This document shows positions 13,119-24,820 of a stretch of DNA of 64,000 nucleotides, in pieces. Under the pieces are notes generated by a model. That model made no database searches and had not been told where the DNA came from. It saw only the letters and a program-made list of their open reading frames with translations. How positions within the stretch are numbered: position 1 is the first letter of the stretch; each line of letters begins with the position of its first letter. The translations under genes were made by a program, and so were the position numbers. This DNA is from Cheilinus undulatus (taxonomy: Eukaryota > Chordata > Actinopteri > Labriformes > Labridae): the NCBI RefSeq assembly GCF_018320785.1, contig NC_054867.1, forward strand, positions 25,485,855 through 25,549,854, given 5' to 3'.

Positions 13119-13326
13119 CACACACATACATAAATATAATGTACTGGCCAACAGGATGGTGCAGAACAAATAGAGAAAAATCAGAGAAAATGTTGTTTTT
13201 TCTGGTCACTAACTTGCAAATTTGTCTTAGAAGTTTAATGAAAAAAATCATGATAAATTCGAGATCGTCATCTAGCCATTAAAAAAAATTCGCAATATGA
13301 TTTTTTTTCCATATCGCCCACCCCCA
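12462..13326. mobile_element. Nested non-autonomous hAT-like element, about 865 bp
   Basis: Left end TAGGGGTGCGCGATA and right end ATATCGCCCACCCCCA are approximate inverted repeats. It lies within the transposase remnant of the larger hAT. The flanking octamers TTGTCTAA and TTGCTCAG agree at only 4 of 8 positions, so the duplication is decayed or the ends are slightly off. It contains the TA repeat at 13056-13114. Confidence 0.5.
13048..13130. repeat. (TA)n microsatellite with flanking CA
   Basis: About 29 uninterrupted TA units (13056-13114) followed by ACATACACACACATACA. Both strands give meaningless YIYIYI ORFs. Confidence 0.95.
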
Positions 13327-14566
13327 TTGCTCAGTTAGTTTGTGCTGTTTAAAGCAGATCAGGAGAAATACTTCAGATGAAGATTTTTCTGTTGTTCATA
13401 TTGAGTCTCAAAAATTTAAAAGCATATTTAAGCTCTGAACTATAGCTAGATTTTTTGCATTTTTTGCATTTATTACAGATTTTTGTTGTTATTGTTATTT
13501 AAAGCACTCTGTCAGGAGGATCTCAGGGAACCATCCTGCAAACTGGCTGAGTAATAAGGAGAATCAATCTAAATGTATAAGCTATTTCATTTTTGCACTG
13601 TGGAGCTCAGTGTCAGCAGGTTATTTTGCTGCTGTTTATTTCCCTCAAAGATGGAGATGACTTTGGCTGTACTGTTAAAAATACATGTAAGCATGTGATG
13701 CACACAGGGCTTGACATTTACACCCGCCAACTACTCACACACATATACTGATACACACTCGCACTGACATGTTGGTAATGTAGACTGAAGGCTTCTCTCT
13801 GTTTAGGGAAAATGTTTCAGAATTTTGGAGGATAAACTCAGACCTGAACTTTCTCGTTCTGCTTTAAAGCTTCTCTCTGTCCATGGAGGATCAATGTGTC
13901 AGCGCCGTTTGTGTGTGTGCACTCCAGCTGTGTGTCTCTGTCGCTTGTGCAAGCCAGGGTGTGTAGTGAGTCTGAACATTGTTTGATTAATACTCCATCT
14001 ATAGTCTTTGTTTGTTAAGGGCGATCTAAATGATAAAACCTTTGCAAATGCATGCATAATTTAAATGTTATTAAAACCTTTTAAACGTTTGTATAATTAT
14101 TTGCCATATATCAATAACTGACAAGTATATAAGACGAGAGAAACTCCGAAACTTTAAATCAGTTCACTGAGGCAGTAAGAAACAGAGGCAGAAGGATAAA
14201 AGTCTGTAACGCATCACTTAGGAGTCAAAGAGAATTCAACAGGGATTTATTTATCTAATATCAAACAACAGACCGTCCAGTTGTTTAATGCTGTCCAAAT
14301 GTGAGCTTCATGCACCAAATATAAGTCATCTATTATTTAAACATATATTTTGATTAATTTTAGACACACATATGAACACATTTCCACCATACAGTTTAAA
14401 GGAGTATAGAGCAGAGAACAGGAGAAGTGTGACACTCAAGATTCTCTGGTGGAAATTTGAAAATTAGAGATGTTCTTGTAATCTGCTGTAGCTTTTTCCA
14501 AATAAATAGCCAATTAACAGTATTTCAATATCAGCATAAACTTAACATCCATTGAAGAAAATAAAA

Positions 14567-14590
14567 ATCTAAGAGTCTTGACTCTTAGAT
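14567..14590. repeat. Perfect short palindrome
   Basis: ATCTAAGAGTC (14567-14577), a 2-base spacer, then GACTCTTAGAT (14580-14590), inside the right arm of the hAT element. It can form an 11-bp stem. Confidence 0.8.
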
Positions 14591-14934
14591 GACTATCTCT
14601 AACAGCGGAGTATGACATATCTCTGGAGTGTGCTGTGTACAGGGAGAGGTGCTTTATTAAGAGGAGAGCTGATATTGATCATACTGATGAGGGAGAGTAG
14701 AGCATGTGTGTCATGTCATACCCTTTGTACCAAATTTGGCATATATGTCATAGTTTCCAAACACCAAAATTGTGGCTAGTGGAAATATCGAGTGGCTAGT
14801 AAGTTTGGATATTGGCAAAAATCCAATATCGTGCATCCCTAATTTTTGTAAGAGAAAGTATTAAAACATTTGACTCCTTAATACCTTCTGACATTGTTAT
14901 TCAATGTTGTAAAAAAGACATGAAGTGTAAAAAA

Positions 14935-16738
14935 TAGGGTAAGTGTACCCATTAAGCCCACCAAAATCTAAGTTCACGTATTTTTCATAGATACTAAGAT
15001 GGTTTATAAACATGATCATTTGTTAAAATGAAGGATTAATCTTCCATTTTAAAGTATATTTATTTACTTATGCATATTTTAAAGAACAAATTTAAAAAAT
15101 TTTATGAATAAAGTCAAAAGTCTGGCATGGGCTTAATTGGTACCGAAGTACCATTTAAGCTAGTAAAGGTAAAAGTAAGGTAGTAAACACATATTAATTC
15201 AGTAACATGTTATACATGTTAAACGCAATTTATTTTTTTGAACTTGGATTTAATGTCTGGCTTGTAAAAATGGACCTCCACAAACATGACTAAGTAGGCC
15301 TTAAACTAATTTTCATTGGTTTCAGTATTTAACATTTCATTGAAAATTTTATTTAATATTGACAAAATTTGATTCAATATTGACAAAATAAAAAATGTAT
15401 TTGTTTTTAAAAGTATTAAATGACATTACAGTGCATCAACAATATCCTATTGAACTTGGATTTAATGTTTGGCTTGTAACAATGATGATTTTAGGATAGA
15501 TGCTGTAATTCTTCCCTTTTGTTGGCATTTTTCTCACTGTAAACAAATTATTATGCAAAATTAACTGACATAACAATTCTTCTGGGCAGTGTGTGATCTG
15601 TGATACTCGTGTTAGTGAGGTATAACAACATCCAACACAGGATTACAGTGAAAAGCTATCAAACCTCAAAATGTCATTATTTCCTATTGAAACACATAAG
15701 ATGGGCTTAAATGGTTCCACAGTGACTACCAGGAAAATAAAGATAATATGTTCTCACCAAAATGAAACAAATGTATAAAGAAATGTCTGTAGCCTAAATA
15801 TGCTGTAAAACTTGCCATCACAGTTATCCCTCTTTTGCCAAACTTTCTGAATTAGAAAGGAATTCTTGTTCAATGTTAGCTTACGCTAGCTGTTTTTTGG
15901 GTCACAGTACCATTTAAGCCCACCTTAGAAAAAAGACATTTTTTGAAAATATTTCACTCACCCAAACCTGATTTTTTGTGTCTTAATTTGAAGACAGTTT
16001 GTTTACTTATCATTTTTAATCCTTAAGCAGTGTATCTATCAGTAGGGCTACATGTATTGACTAGTGATCAGCTCACTACGCTAGCTAGCATGACTCATCT
16101 TTTCATATTAAACTAAACAGTAAGAAATGACAAAAAACTACTTGTTTATACTCAAAAAACATTGACTTCAAAGTCGCAAGTGGACTTAAAGGGGCAGTGT
16201 GTAGAAATTGAAATTTTAGTGACATCTAGAGCCCATCTGTTACCAAAACATCACATCACTAAGCGACGAGAGCCTGTGAAGACCAAAAAGGATCGTGAGC
16301 CGGACATCATTTACAGCAGTGACGAGGTGAGGGTTTATTTATTCATTTTTGTAACCATTATTTTTATAGATTATAGGTCAGTCTTCTTCTCTGCCTACCT
16401 TCCAGGTAGATTTCAGGACCGGCGGGCAGGTTCGTATTTAAAAATCGCGTTTCGCTCTTTCTGTCCCCAAAATGTTGCCATAGACAACATGGCAGTACGT
16501 TATGTCAGCCTCCGTGAGCGCGACCTGCAGTAATGTAAATTTAAAAAGCTTTTTTCTAATTTTGTAAAAAGAAAACGAAAGTTTTAAGGGGATGATTGTA
16601 CTGTTATTTTAAAATACTTCACATAAATATATAAACATTATATCCCATTTACACAGTTTCTGTTTGGCAAAAATGCTGCCAACTTCCACACACTGCACCT
16701 TTAAATGGTGCCTGGGCTTAATGGGTACGCTTACCCTA
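14935..16738. mobile_element. 1.8-kb inverted-repeat DNA element with recurrent internal boxes
   Basis: The left end TAGGGTAAGTGTACCCATTA continues AGCCCACC. The right end is its near-perfect inverse (GGGCTTAATGGGTACGC, then TTACCCTA). If TA is the target duplication, the termini are GGGTAAGYG, as for pogo/Tc1-class elements, but the superfamily is not certain. Variants of GGGCTTAAWGGTAC recur inside at about 15129, 15147 (inverted), 15703 and 15907. No transposase was recognised. A TTAA-flanked element is inserted at 16190. Confidence 0.7.
16190..16700. mobile_element. TTAA-flanked MITE, 511 bp
   Basis: TTAA occurs at 16186-16189 and 16701-16704. Between them, the ends AGGGGCAGTGTGTAG and CACACACTGCACCT are inverted repeats. 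TTAA duplication points to piggyBac-type mobilisation. The 123-codon ORF across 16162-16533 starts outside the element and shows no domain, so it is not annotated as a gene. A relative sits at 36395. Confidence 0.7.
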
Positions 16739-16851
16739 AACAAAAACTAAAGAGTGCATATTGGCTAAAACTATTTTTGTTGGCCACATTACTCATTTCT
16801 GCCATATTTGAGTTTACTTGTTTATAACATATAACATATTTCTAATAGGTA

Positions 16852-17433
16852 AGTTTATGTACACTAAGTAACTTTGAAAACACACATTGAAATTCATGTA
16901 TATATTACTTGTAATTCATGAACTATATTTCCAAATATAGTTATTGTTCTTATTGCATACATCTTGTGGGAGACATACACACAAAAATCAGGAATCAAGG
17001 AAACAGTTTATTCGATCACGCAATAAAAAGTTGACAGTACCACCCATTCTTACAAGTCCAAATTTCAATATCTGGTATGACCTCCATTTGCTCGCACCAA
17101 ATCAGCCACTTTCCAAGGCATAGATGTTATGAGGCCATTAATCTGTCTCTGTTGGATCGCCTGCCATTCCTCCTGAAGAGCTGTACGCGCCTGTGCGTTT
17201 TTAGTCAACAATTTATCCCATCCCAATATTTCATTCACCTACCCAGTTTATACACTTGTGAGTACAACTCTCATGAATTGGTCTGTGGTTGAGAAAAGGC
17301 ACAATCAGTCATGCAGAACAAAGGTATATTGTGTGTCTAAGAAGTTGTTTGAAGCATCTGAGTACATCTCATGACAATTCTAGCAAATTTTACAATGTGC
17401 GTTTTTAAAGTTACTTAGTGTATTCTGGTAAAT
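16852..17433 (-). mobile_element. Internally deleted Tc1/mariner element
   Basis: Inverted repeats share ACACTAAGTAACTTT-AAAAC-CACATTG (left 16861-16889; right 17393-17421 inverted, with similarity extending to about 17433). The reverse strand at 17207-17065 encodes a transposase C-terminus: ARTALQEEWQAIQQ, then INGLITSM and a terminal RANGGHTRY before the stop, the classic Tc1-type ending. Only this tail remains, so it is a deletion derivative. Outer boundaries are approximate. Confidence 0.7.
17065..17207 (-). pseudogene. Tc1-like transposase C-terminal fragment
   Basis: About 45 codons on the minus strand ending GGHTRY-stop at 17067-17065. The upstream sequence is lost, and the remnant has no start. 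Confidence 0.7.
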
Positions 17434-18685
17434 GTGCTTTATGATGAAACTTGTTTGGACCCCACTGACTTTATGTACTCATCCTCTCTCTCTTCACAAT
17501 TATTATCCCTAACATTGCATTTCTCTGTCTCCTCCTGTTGTCTCTATGCCTGTGTGATCTTTTGTCAACACTTCCACGTTTATAAAGGTTGAAGAGCTTC
17601 TGCTATAATCTGCATGTGGACGAGGTTTATTTAGGAGCATAAACAATGATCATAAATATCACCAATAGCGTCAGGTGCCATGACAAACGTGCAAGCAACG
17701 AATAAAAAGACGAAAGGAATCATCCACTAGTTTATTGATGCCAGAGGAATGAATTTTAAAATGATAAAATAGTCATAATGTGACCCACAGATGGGCCGCT
17801 CAGCCATCACAACATCACAGAAAACTGCCACAAACTTTATCCTAGTTAACATTCTTGTTGTTCTCCGCGTTGGCTTTAAGAACATATGGTGTATGTTATT
17901 CGCTGTGGTGATAAAGGAGCATACGGTTTTGCTGTAAAAGCCACAGTAAGCTCAGTAGCTTCTGCAGCACGAACACAGTCCTGTAAACCACCATTGTTGT
18001 TTTGGTTCAACATGCGCAAGAGGCGTAAGTGGGTTATGCTATGTGTGACGTAATCGTTTCAAGAATTGGCTGTCCACACGGAGACGAAACGGTAAGCATT
18101 TACAGATTTGTTCACTCTGGGATCCGGTTTCAAAAAGTAACATTTACGGCCTCCCAAAACGCTGTTTCCGTGTGGATGAAACATAGATATGACAAAAAAC
18201 TTTTACATATACGACTGAATTCGTCTCCATGTGGACGGGGTCTGAGTCACAGCATCCCAGCACACATGTGAGCCCAGCTCTGACATGGGGAGGGGGGGGG
18301 AGGGGCTCTCTGGTAGTCAGCGTGTGGGTTTACTCAGCTCTGCTTATAAAGTCAGAAGGAACGAGCCGACAACAGGGACTCAGAAATTACATTAACAACA
18401 TAAATAGCATAGGGCTATTTCGTATGTCTATTAAAGGGACAAGGTATAGACCTGCTCTGTAGGAAAGGTATCTTTAAAATGACTTCTGTTGTGATCTGGC
18501 GCTATATAGAAAATACATTGGAATAAAATTAACTCAACCTTCAAGGGGGGATGGGGGGTGCCTCTGTTTGTGTTTGTTGAACAATACATTAGATGAGGAA
18601 CCTAAAAATAACTGCATTTTAAATCACAACTGCAATATTGGAAGGAATAAATCCCAATAGAATATTTTCATAAATTTCTGCCCTA
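17434..18685. other. Intergenic; scattered repeat debris
   Basis: No gene recognised. CTGGCGCTATATAGAAAATAC near 18497 resembles a widespread fish repeat tail. ATCACAACTGCAATATTGGAAGG near 18623 resembles the hAT-like end at 30,000. A G-run lies at 18290-18300. Confidence 0.4.
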
Positions 18686-18689
18686 GTTC

Positions 18690-19165
18690 CTATTAAACTG
18701 CCGCTTTTCTACAGCTTCATCCAAGCTAACAGCTACCTCTGCAGCAGCCATTGAATACACCGGCAAACCCCACCCAGACGATCGCAAACCTCTGCCGAAG
18801 CAGGCTGGTAGAAGAGCAAGAACATAATTTTTGTCATGAAAAGCTTGCAGTGTGGCTCCTTGCTTTTGTTTTAACAAAGAAATATGGTCCAGTTCTGATA
18901 AAAATGCCACTGTGGCTACATCTAAACAGATCACTCCACCAGCAGTTACCAGCTTAAAATACAACTAAACCCTGCCTGTAACTATTGTAAACTCATCAGC
19001 ATGAGTTCAAAAACATCTTTTCTGTCATAAAAAGCTTTTACTGCTGTTCTTTGCTTTATTTTTCATAAAGAAATGAGGTGCAGTACTGATTAAACTGCCA
19101 CTATATTACAGCTATATCTGAACTAATTGCTATACAAGCGGCAGCCGTTGCTATCAGCCGGCAGC
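18690..19165. repeat. Degenerate tandem duplication, unit about 190-200 bp
   Basis: The block 18830-18935 (TTGTCATGAAAAGCTTGCAG ... GATAAAAATGCCACTGTGGC) recurs in diverged form at 19020-19120 (CTGTCATAAAAAGCTTTTAC ... GATTAAACTGCCACTATATT). Overlapping ORFs on both strands are artefacts. Confidence 0.6.
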
Positions 19166-19595
19166 ACAACTTAACCTAGGCCATACCTACGGCCTCAGTC
19201 TCCTCAAATTAACCAACCATTGATCTAAAGCATTTTTGGTTCAGCATTAACATTGTAGATTTGAATTTTGCAGGATGGACTTGCCTGATAGAGTCTGGCA
19301 AATTCTGATTTGAACAGTTACACAATTTAAGCCTACAATGGCAGTAATAGCATACAAAATGTACAGAAATGTTATCATTGTATGGCTGAGATGAAAGATA
19401 GCGACCCTCTCTCCAGACACTGAAGTCCCTGGATAAAAAAAAGCACTGTTCGTTATAGAGGCTTTACTAGTTTTGTTGTTTCTTTTGTATTCAATCTTAT
19501 TGTCTTTAGCTATGTCTTACATTTCATCTGAGCTAATTGTGTGTGATCACAGTGGCACAGCAGTCAGATTTGTTGCCACACTGTATGTAAGGAGA

Positions 19596-20215
19596 AAAAA
19601 AGCTCAGTGAAGTCCTCTCTGTTAATATTACATCAGTGGGCTCAGATGTATTGATGTCACCAAATCAATCATTCCCAACAACGCGCTACAGTTGTAAACC
19701 CCGGGAATAAAGGGGCTGTTGTTACAGTGATAACTGAAGACTTCTCCAAGTTTTTACTCAGAAAAGTGTTTGTGTTCGGGTCTATTTTTGCTGTGTTTAG
19801 CGTTAGCATCTTAGCTAAACATTAGCTCTGCCGTCTCAACAGGTGAGACAGCGGAGTTCTTAATCGCTTTTCTCCAAAGTGTGCAGATGGGCAGACATTT
19901 CAAAAGATATCCTTCCTTCATACAAAGTCCACATGACTTTTTCCTGAGGTGCAGAACTGGAACTGAAAAACATTTAGGCAACGACCAGTGAAACACATCC
20001 AGCTACCTAGCGAGCACCTACAGCAAACGTAACTCTCATTTGAAGGTAAAAGGTCGCTGGGGTCACGCAAGATTACAGAATGAACCAATCTCTAATGTTA
20101 AAACCGGTCCAAAGACCAGTTCGTGCCGCGTTTTTACCAATCCAGGGCTCCACAGCCCAATGCACTCGGACTGCTGATGTCAAGATCGGGTTATCTTTAC
20201 ACCACTAGTAAATAC
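19596..20215 (+). repeat. Copy 1 of a 0.65-kb dispersed repeat
   Basis: From GCTCAGTGAAGTCCTCTCTG to CACTAGTAAATACA, this matches 22886-23556 throughout with many substitutions and small indels, in the same orientation. Copy 2 lies inside the hAT-like element 21825-23780, so this is probably an end-less fragment of the same family. Confidence 0.8.
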
Positions 20216-21824
20216 AATATTTTATTTTGAAAAATCTTGATCAAGTATTGAGAAAGGCATCCTTTCAGTCATACTTTGCTGAAGAGAAGAGCAGAGTGAG
20301 GTGGTGCAATTGTTTTCTACTCAGTCTTGACATTTATACAAGAGGTCAGTGATTTATATTTTATTTTAATTTGGCTGTTGCAAAATATTGTCAATAAATC
20401 AACAATGTATGTCTGAAATAATCTCTTTGTTTATGAATGCCTCTGCAGACATAAGCATCTGGTAACAATGTTTTGAAAGTCAAACTGAATAATTATTTTA
20501 CCATCATCATTTAACTCTCATATCCTCAGTGCAGAGTCCAAAATGCAAAAGAAACATTATTTGTCTGCACTAAATAGAACTGACATTAGATTTGTTAGCA
20601 CTTTGGAAGATTTTTTAAATGTGATGTGTCACTTTCTGTCAATGTCTTTTAAAAATGTGCTCCTGACACTTCCTAATGTCTTATGAGGAGCACTTCAGGC
20701 ACAATGTTGGTACTTTGTTCTTTTCTCAGACACGTCACAATAATGAGACGCGTTAGTTTCCATCAAGCAGAAGAGGACAGGTCCACATTACAGATGCATA
20801 CATCAGTGCTCTCATTTCTATGTAATAACACCTGTCTGGCCTGATGACGGAGGAACTGTGATGGCTTAGTCTGACAGCAACGGACACACACGCACATTCT
20901 CAAACACGTGATTACACACCAACCAAAAGTTATGAAATCAACAATACACGGGTAACTGGAGGCCACTGAGTAAATAACCCACAGTTACTGTTCCAGTTAC
21001 TGAATGAGGTACAAAAATCCTTTTTTGTCAAAGATGGCTCCATTATGGGATGTGTGATTAATTACTGCATATTGGTTTAATACCCAAAAGAATCTTCCTC
21101 TCTAATTCCATACATCCTAAAGTTATCATAAGAAGCTCAAAACCTCTAAAAAAAAAAACCACATTTAACACAACTAAGAATACATTCTCAGTGATGCTTC
21201 ACAAAACATCTATATTATCAGAATTATTCCACAAAAATTTTCTCACATTATACCCGACACTGTTAAAGAGACAGTGCGACATCATTTGTTTGTACCTGTC
21301 ATATTTTATGAATTGTCTTAATTATTGACAAAATGGAATCAACTGCTCTCCTGTACAGGCAAAAAAGGCACTGAACTTCAAGTCCAATGTGGGAAAGATA
21401 TTTTGTAGGGCAATACAGTATTTGTTTGAAGCGTAAGTAAACCCCCAGCTCAGAGCTAACTCCACACACTCCAGACTTTTAAAAAATGCACAAAAAATGG
21501 ACAGTTTGGTACTGGATTGGGTTTCCTACATAAGGCTGGAGTGACAGTGACGTCCCCTTGACAGAAAGTGGCACAGAGTCCCACAGCACCGCTGCCTCAG
21601 AGCAATCTTTTGAGGTGGAGGATTTTCCCCTCGAGAGTCCCCTGAAACAGGCTATAGTGTGGTAATGGACCGTGGTGGTCCTGAGCACTACCTGTTTGGG
21701 CCATTGGCTCAAGCATCGGCGTTACTAAGGCCGGAGCTCTCAGAGCCGAGGCAGTGCAGGAGAGGATGGGAGTGGTCTCTGAATGGGAAAGTTGAGGTGG
21801 TAATGTCCTACTTTTACATTAAAG
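20216..21824. other. Intergenic, no gene recognised
   Basis: AT-rich sequence without clear repeats. ORFs at 20763-20966 and 21479-21712 on the minus strand lack any signature. Confidence 0.5.
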
Positions 21825-22079
21825 CAGGGTTTTTCCTGGCTTAAAATGAGGTGGTGGTACCTGATCGTGGGTTTAAAGGTGCACATGTACCGTGCCTTCA
21901 ACTGGCTCAAACAAGTTTTTTACTAGCAGTCTATTTTAGGAGTTGTAATTACATGAATTAAAAAAAAAAGGTATTTATTATTATTATTATTAAGTATTAT
22001 TTTAAAGCATATTCATTTATTTTTTATGTGCTTTGTTTAACATTTTAGTTTGGTTACATGGCAGCTTAACCACCATTTA

Positions 22080-22480
22080 CTTGCACAAGGCACAGCCAGT
22101 GGCAGAACATTTGGCCCTCCTTGGCTTCATTTTGTAGAACCTCCTGAGACAGTCTTTTTATTCAAAGACTTCCTGGTTTGGACCATCAATGGCCACCTTA
22201 CAGCATGTATCCAGGTGACTCTCCTTAAGTCTGTTGCGCAGGGGTGTTCTTATCTTAAAAAATAAAAAAGTTCATGCATTATAAACTTTGCAATATTCTG
22301 GTGTAGACATGAATTGTGATAGTGTCCTCAATCATATCTTACAATCTTGAGTGCAGAAAATAGCCCCTCAACATCTGCTGTCTGGACAGGTGCTGTTAGA
22401 GCTTTTGCAGCTGCAATCCTGAGAGCAGGATAAAGTAGAGAGGCACACCCAGGTGCCAAGGTGTCTGACTTTGACATTAA
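22080..22480 (-). pseudogene. hAT transposase C-terminal remnant
   Basis: The minus strand reads LYPALRIAAAKALTAPV, then ADVEGLFSALKIVRYD and a stop; the family pattern is roughly ...ALT-PVTSAE-ERSFSALK-IK. After an intervening stretch with stops, VAIDGP and a KPRRAK-like tail follow, matching the usual end of the domain. Premature stops show it is dead. Confidence 0.55.
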
Positions 22481-22885
22481 ATTGGGAGATAAATATTAAA
22501 ATGAGTTTTTACTGGTACATGTTCATCCTTCTGTACTTGGAAATTCCTTACCACTATTAATCCCAATAACAGTACAAACTAAATATCAAGTTTTCCTAGG
22601 AAGCACAAACTAAAACGAATTTAAAGTCACAAGGAGATTTGGATAGACAGAGCTCTGTGTGTCTGCTAGTACAGGAGAACAAGGCGTTAAAATAATATTG
22701 AAAACAGTCAAATTAAAACAGCTTTCTATACATTTTTTTTTTCCTTTCATAATTCCGCTTAATGTAAATATTCAGTCTACTTGTCGCAAAAACACGGTTA
22801 TTTCCTTTCTCTGTGTGTCTGACCGTCCTTGATTGTTTTCATTCTTGAATTAATTCACAGGAGAACAGCTGATCTCCTGCTCAGT

Positions 22886-23556
22886 GAAGTCCTCTCTGTT
22901 TAATATCATATCAGTGGGCTCAGATGTATTGAATATGTCACCAAATCAATCACTCCCAACCACACATTACGGTTGTAAAGACCGGGAATAAAGGGGCTGT
23001 TGTGATAACTTTAGCCTTTTCTGAGTTTTAACTCAGAAAAGTGTTTGTGTTCGAGTCTGTTGTGCTACGTTTGGTGTTAGCATCTTAGCTAAACTTTAGC
23101 CCCACCATCTCAAAAGGTCAAATTTATGAGCTGCCGTAGTTCAATCACTTTTCTCCAAGGCGTACAGATGGGTAGACACTTCTAAAGTTATCCTTCCTTC
23201 ATGACTTTTTCCTGAGGCACAGAACTGGAACTGAAGGACGTTTTGGCGACGACTGGTGAAACATCCATCTACCTAGCGAGCACCTACGGCGAACAGACCT
23301 CTCATTTAAAGGTAAAAGTTCATCACGGGTTGCGCGAGATTACAGTCGCTGAGCCAGAGCATGGCAGAGCAGGCTATGAAAACACGCAGCAGAGCCTAAA
23401 TGAACCGATCCTTAACGTTAAAACTGGTCCAAGACCAGTTTGTGCTGCATTATTACCAATCCAGGGCTCCACGGACCAATGCACTCGGACCACTGTCGGC
23501 ACTAGGACACTGTCAAGATCAGTTTACCGATCTATATCACTACTAGTAAATACACA
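22886..23556 (+). repeat. Copy 2 of the 0.65-kb dispersed repeat
   Basis: Aligned with 19596-20215; shared landmarks are CAGTGGGCTCAGATGTATTG, CCGGGAATAAAGGGGCTGTT, GTGTTTGTGTTCG and AATCCAGGGCTCCAC. The ORF at 23243-23572 falls within it and is not matched by an intact frame in copy 1. Confidence 0.8.
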
Positions 23557-23780
23557 ATCAAAGATGCTTTGACAGGTCGGCCGGTGCTAATTTCGACTCA
23601 GCTCTACCTCCACTACTGATGGTTGCGTGCAACTGCAGTTACATATGACTGAAATGACAGATCCCAGAGAGGAAAACGCTTGGTGGAATTTCCGATTTAA
23701 AAAACTGAGCCATGAGCTGGTGGTGGCAAGGAATTTGGTGGTGGCGGCTGCCACCAAATTCTCTATGCAAGAAAAACCCT

Positions 23781-24820
23781 GAAAAAGTTTGTGACGTAGA
23801 AAACTTCCAACGGTAGGCTCTACATCACATAAGCCACACCTTTTCAGAAAAGATTTTTCAAAGCAGATGTCCATTTGAGCTAGTTTAAAGCCATTAAAAG
23901 TAGATTTTTTATAAATGTGGGTCAAATGTCAAAAGTAACACCAGCACTGATGTGTGTTATCATAGTTCAGTCAGATACTTCAGTGTAGAGTTGAAAAAAA
24001 TGTTGAAGTGTTCACTACCTCTTTAAGAAATCTTGTCATTTTTGTTTCTGTATTATTAGACTGTCAATGATGACACTTTAAAATTCATGTGGGAGGGAAA
24101 AGCAGACATTTAGGCTGATCTTTAAATGTAAAAGGGTGAACTGGTTATTTTTTCCCTCCAGAACAGAGGGGAAAAAAATGTTATACATTTTCAGGGAGAT
24201 GACTCCTAGACCGCCCTCTCAAAGATATGTCTACATTGAATTTGAAGCTAAACCGACACACCTGTGTGACTCATTTTGAAACCTAAATGCTGGCAGGTAT
24301 GTTGTAACTAAATAATCTCTTACCACATCTAGCTCCTTGAGAGGTCTTTGTTGGTGTTCTTCTGCTCACACTGGTCAGTAATGGACTAAGTCCAGTTCAC
24401 ACCAAAATCTGATAAAAGCCATACTTATAAAGTAATGAGAATAGCCTAACAACAATAAATAAAAATAATGGGTGAATAAAATACACTTGAACAAAAAATG
24501 TTATTTCAGCATCAAGGCTTGCAGTTTGAACGCAGCCTAACCCTGCACCACTCCACTTTTCAAGTGGAGTTTCAATTACACGGCAGTTACAGACTTTTGA
24601 GTGTCTTAAACATTCAAGGAACAATTTAAAAAGACATATAGAAGAGAAAGTGACTGTGACTCACCCAATTTGATGTCCAGGTATATTCTGTTGACTTTCA
24701 TGGAAAAAAAATAAGTCCTAATTTCTCTCTGCGCACTCTTGACTTTACTCCAATGCTGCTAGCATCGCGAAAAACAAGCTAGCAAGCTAACCCTTTCAGT
24801 CGCATTTTAACTTTCTTTTG
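23781..24820. other. Intergenic, no gene recognised
   Basis: AT-rich; includes a short perfect hairpin ACTCCACTTTTCAAGTGGAGT near 24549. No gene signature. Confidence 0.5.

Larger units (their letters stand above)
11505..14841 (+). mobile_element. hAT transposon, 3.34 kb, with intact ends
   Basis: The 17-bp terminal inverted repeats TAGGGATGCACGATATT (11505-11521) and AATATCGTGCATCCCTA (14825-14841) match perfectly and are flanked by identical 8-bp duplications ATTTTTGT (11497-11504, 14842-14849), the hAT hallmark. It carries a broken BED-type transposase in its left third and a nested element (12462-13326). The intact ends with a dead gene suggest past mobilisation in trans. Confidence 0.92.
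21825..23780 (-). mobile_element. Degenerate hAT element, about 1.96 kb
   Basis: Ends CAGGGTTTTTCCTG (21825) and CAAGAAAAACCCTG (23780) form inverted repeats. On the minus strand, 22480-22080 reads as a decayed hAT C-terminal dimerisation region (see the pseudogene entry). The target duplication is not recognisable. The interior includes copy 2 of the 0.65-kb repeat. Confidence 0.6.

Noticed and set aside
12940..13282. Overlapping ORFs of 103 and 84 codons
   Set aside because: They are translations through the TA microsatellite (YIYIYI).
23243..23572. 109-codon ORF
   Set aside because: Located in the 0.65-kb repeat; the frame is not maintained in the copy at 19.6-20.2 kb.
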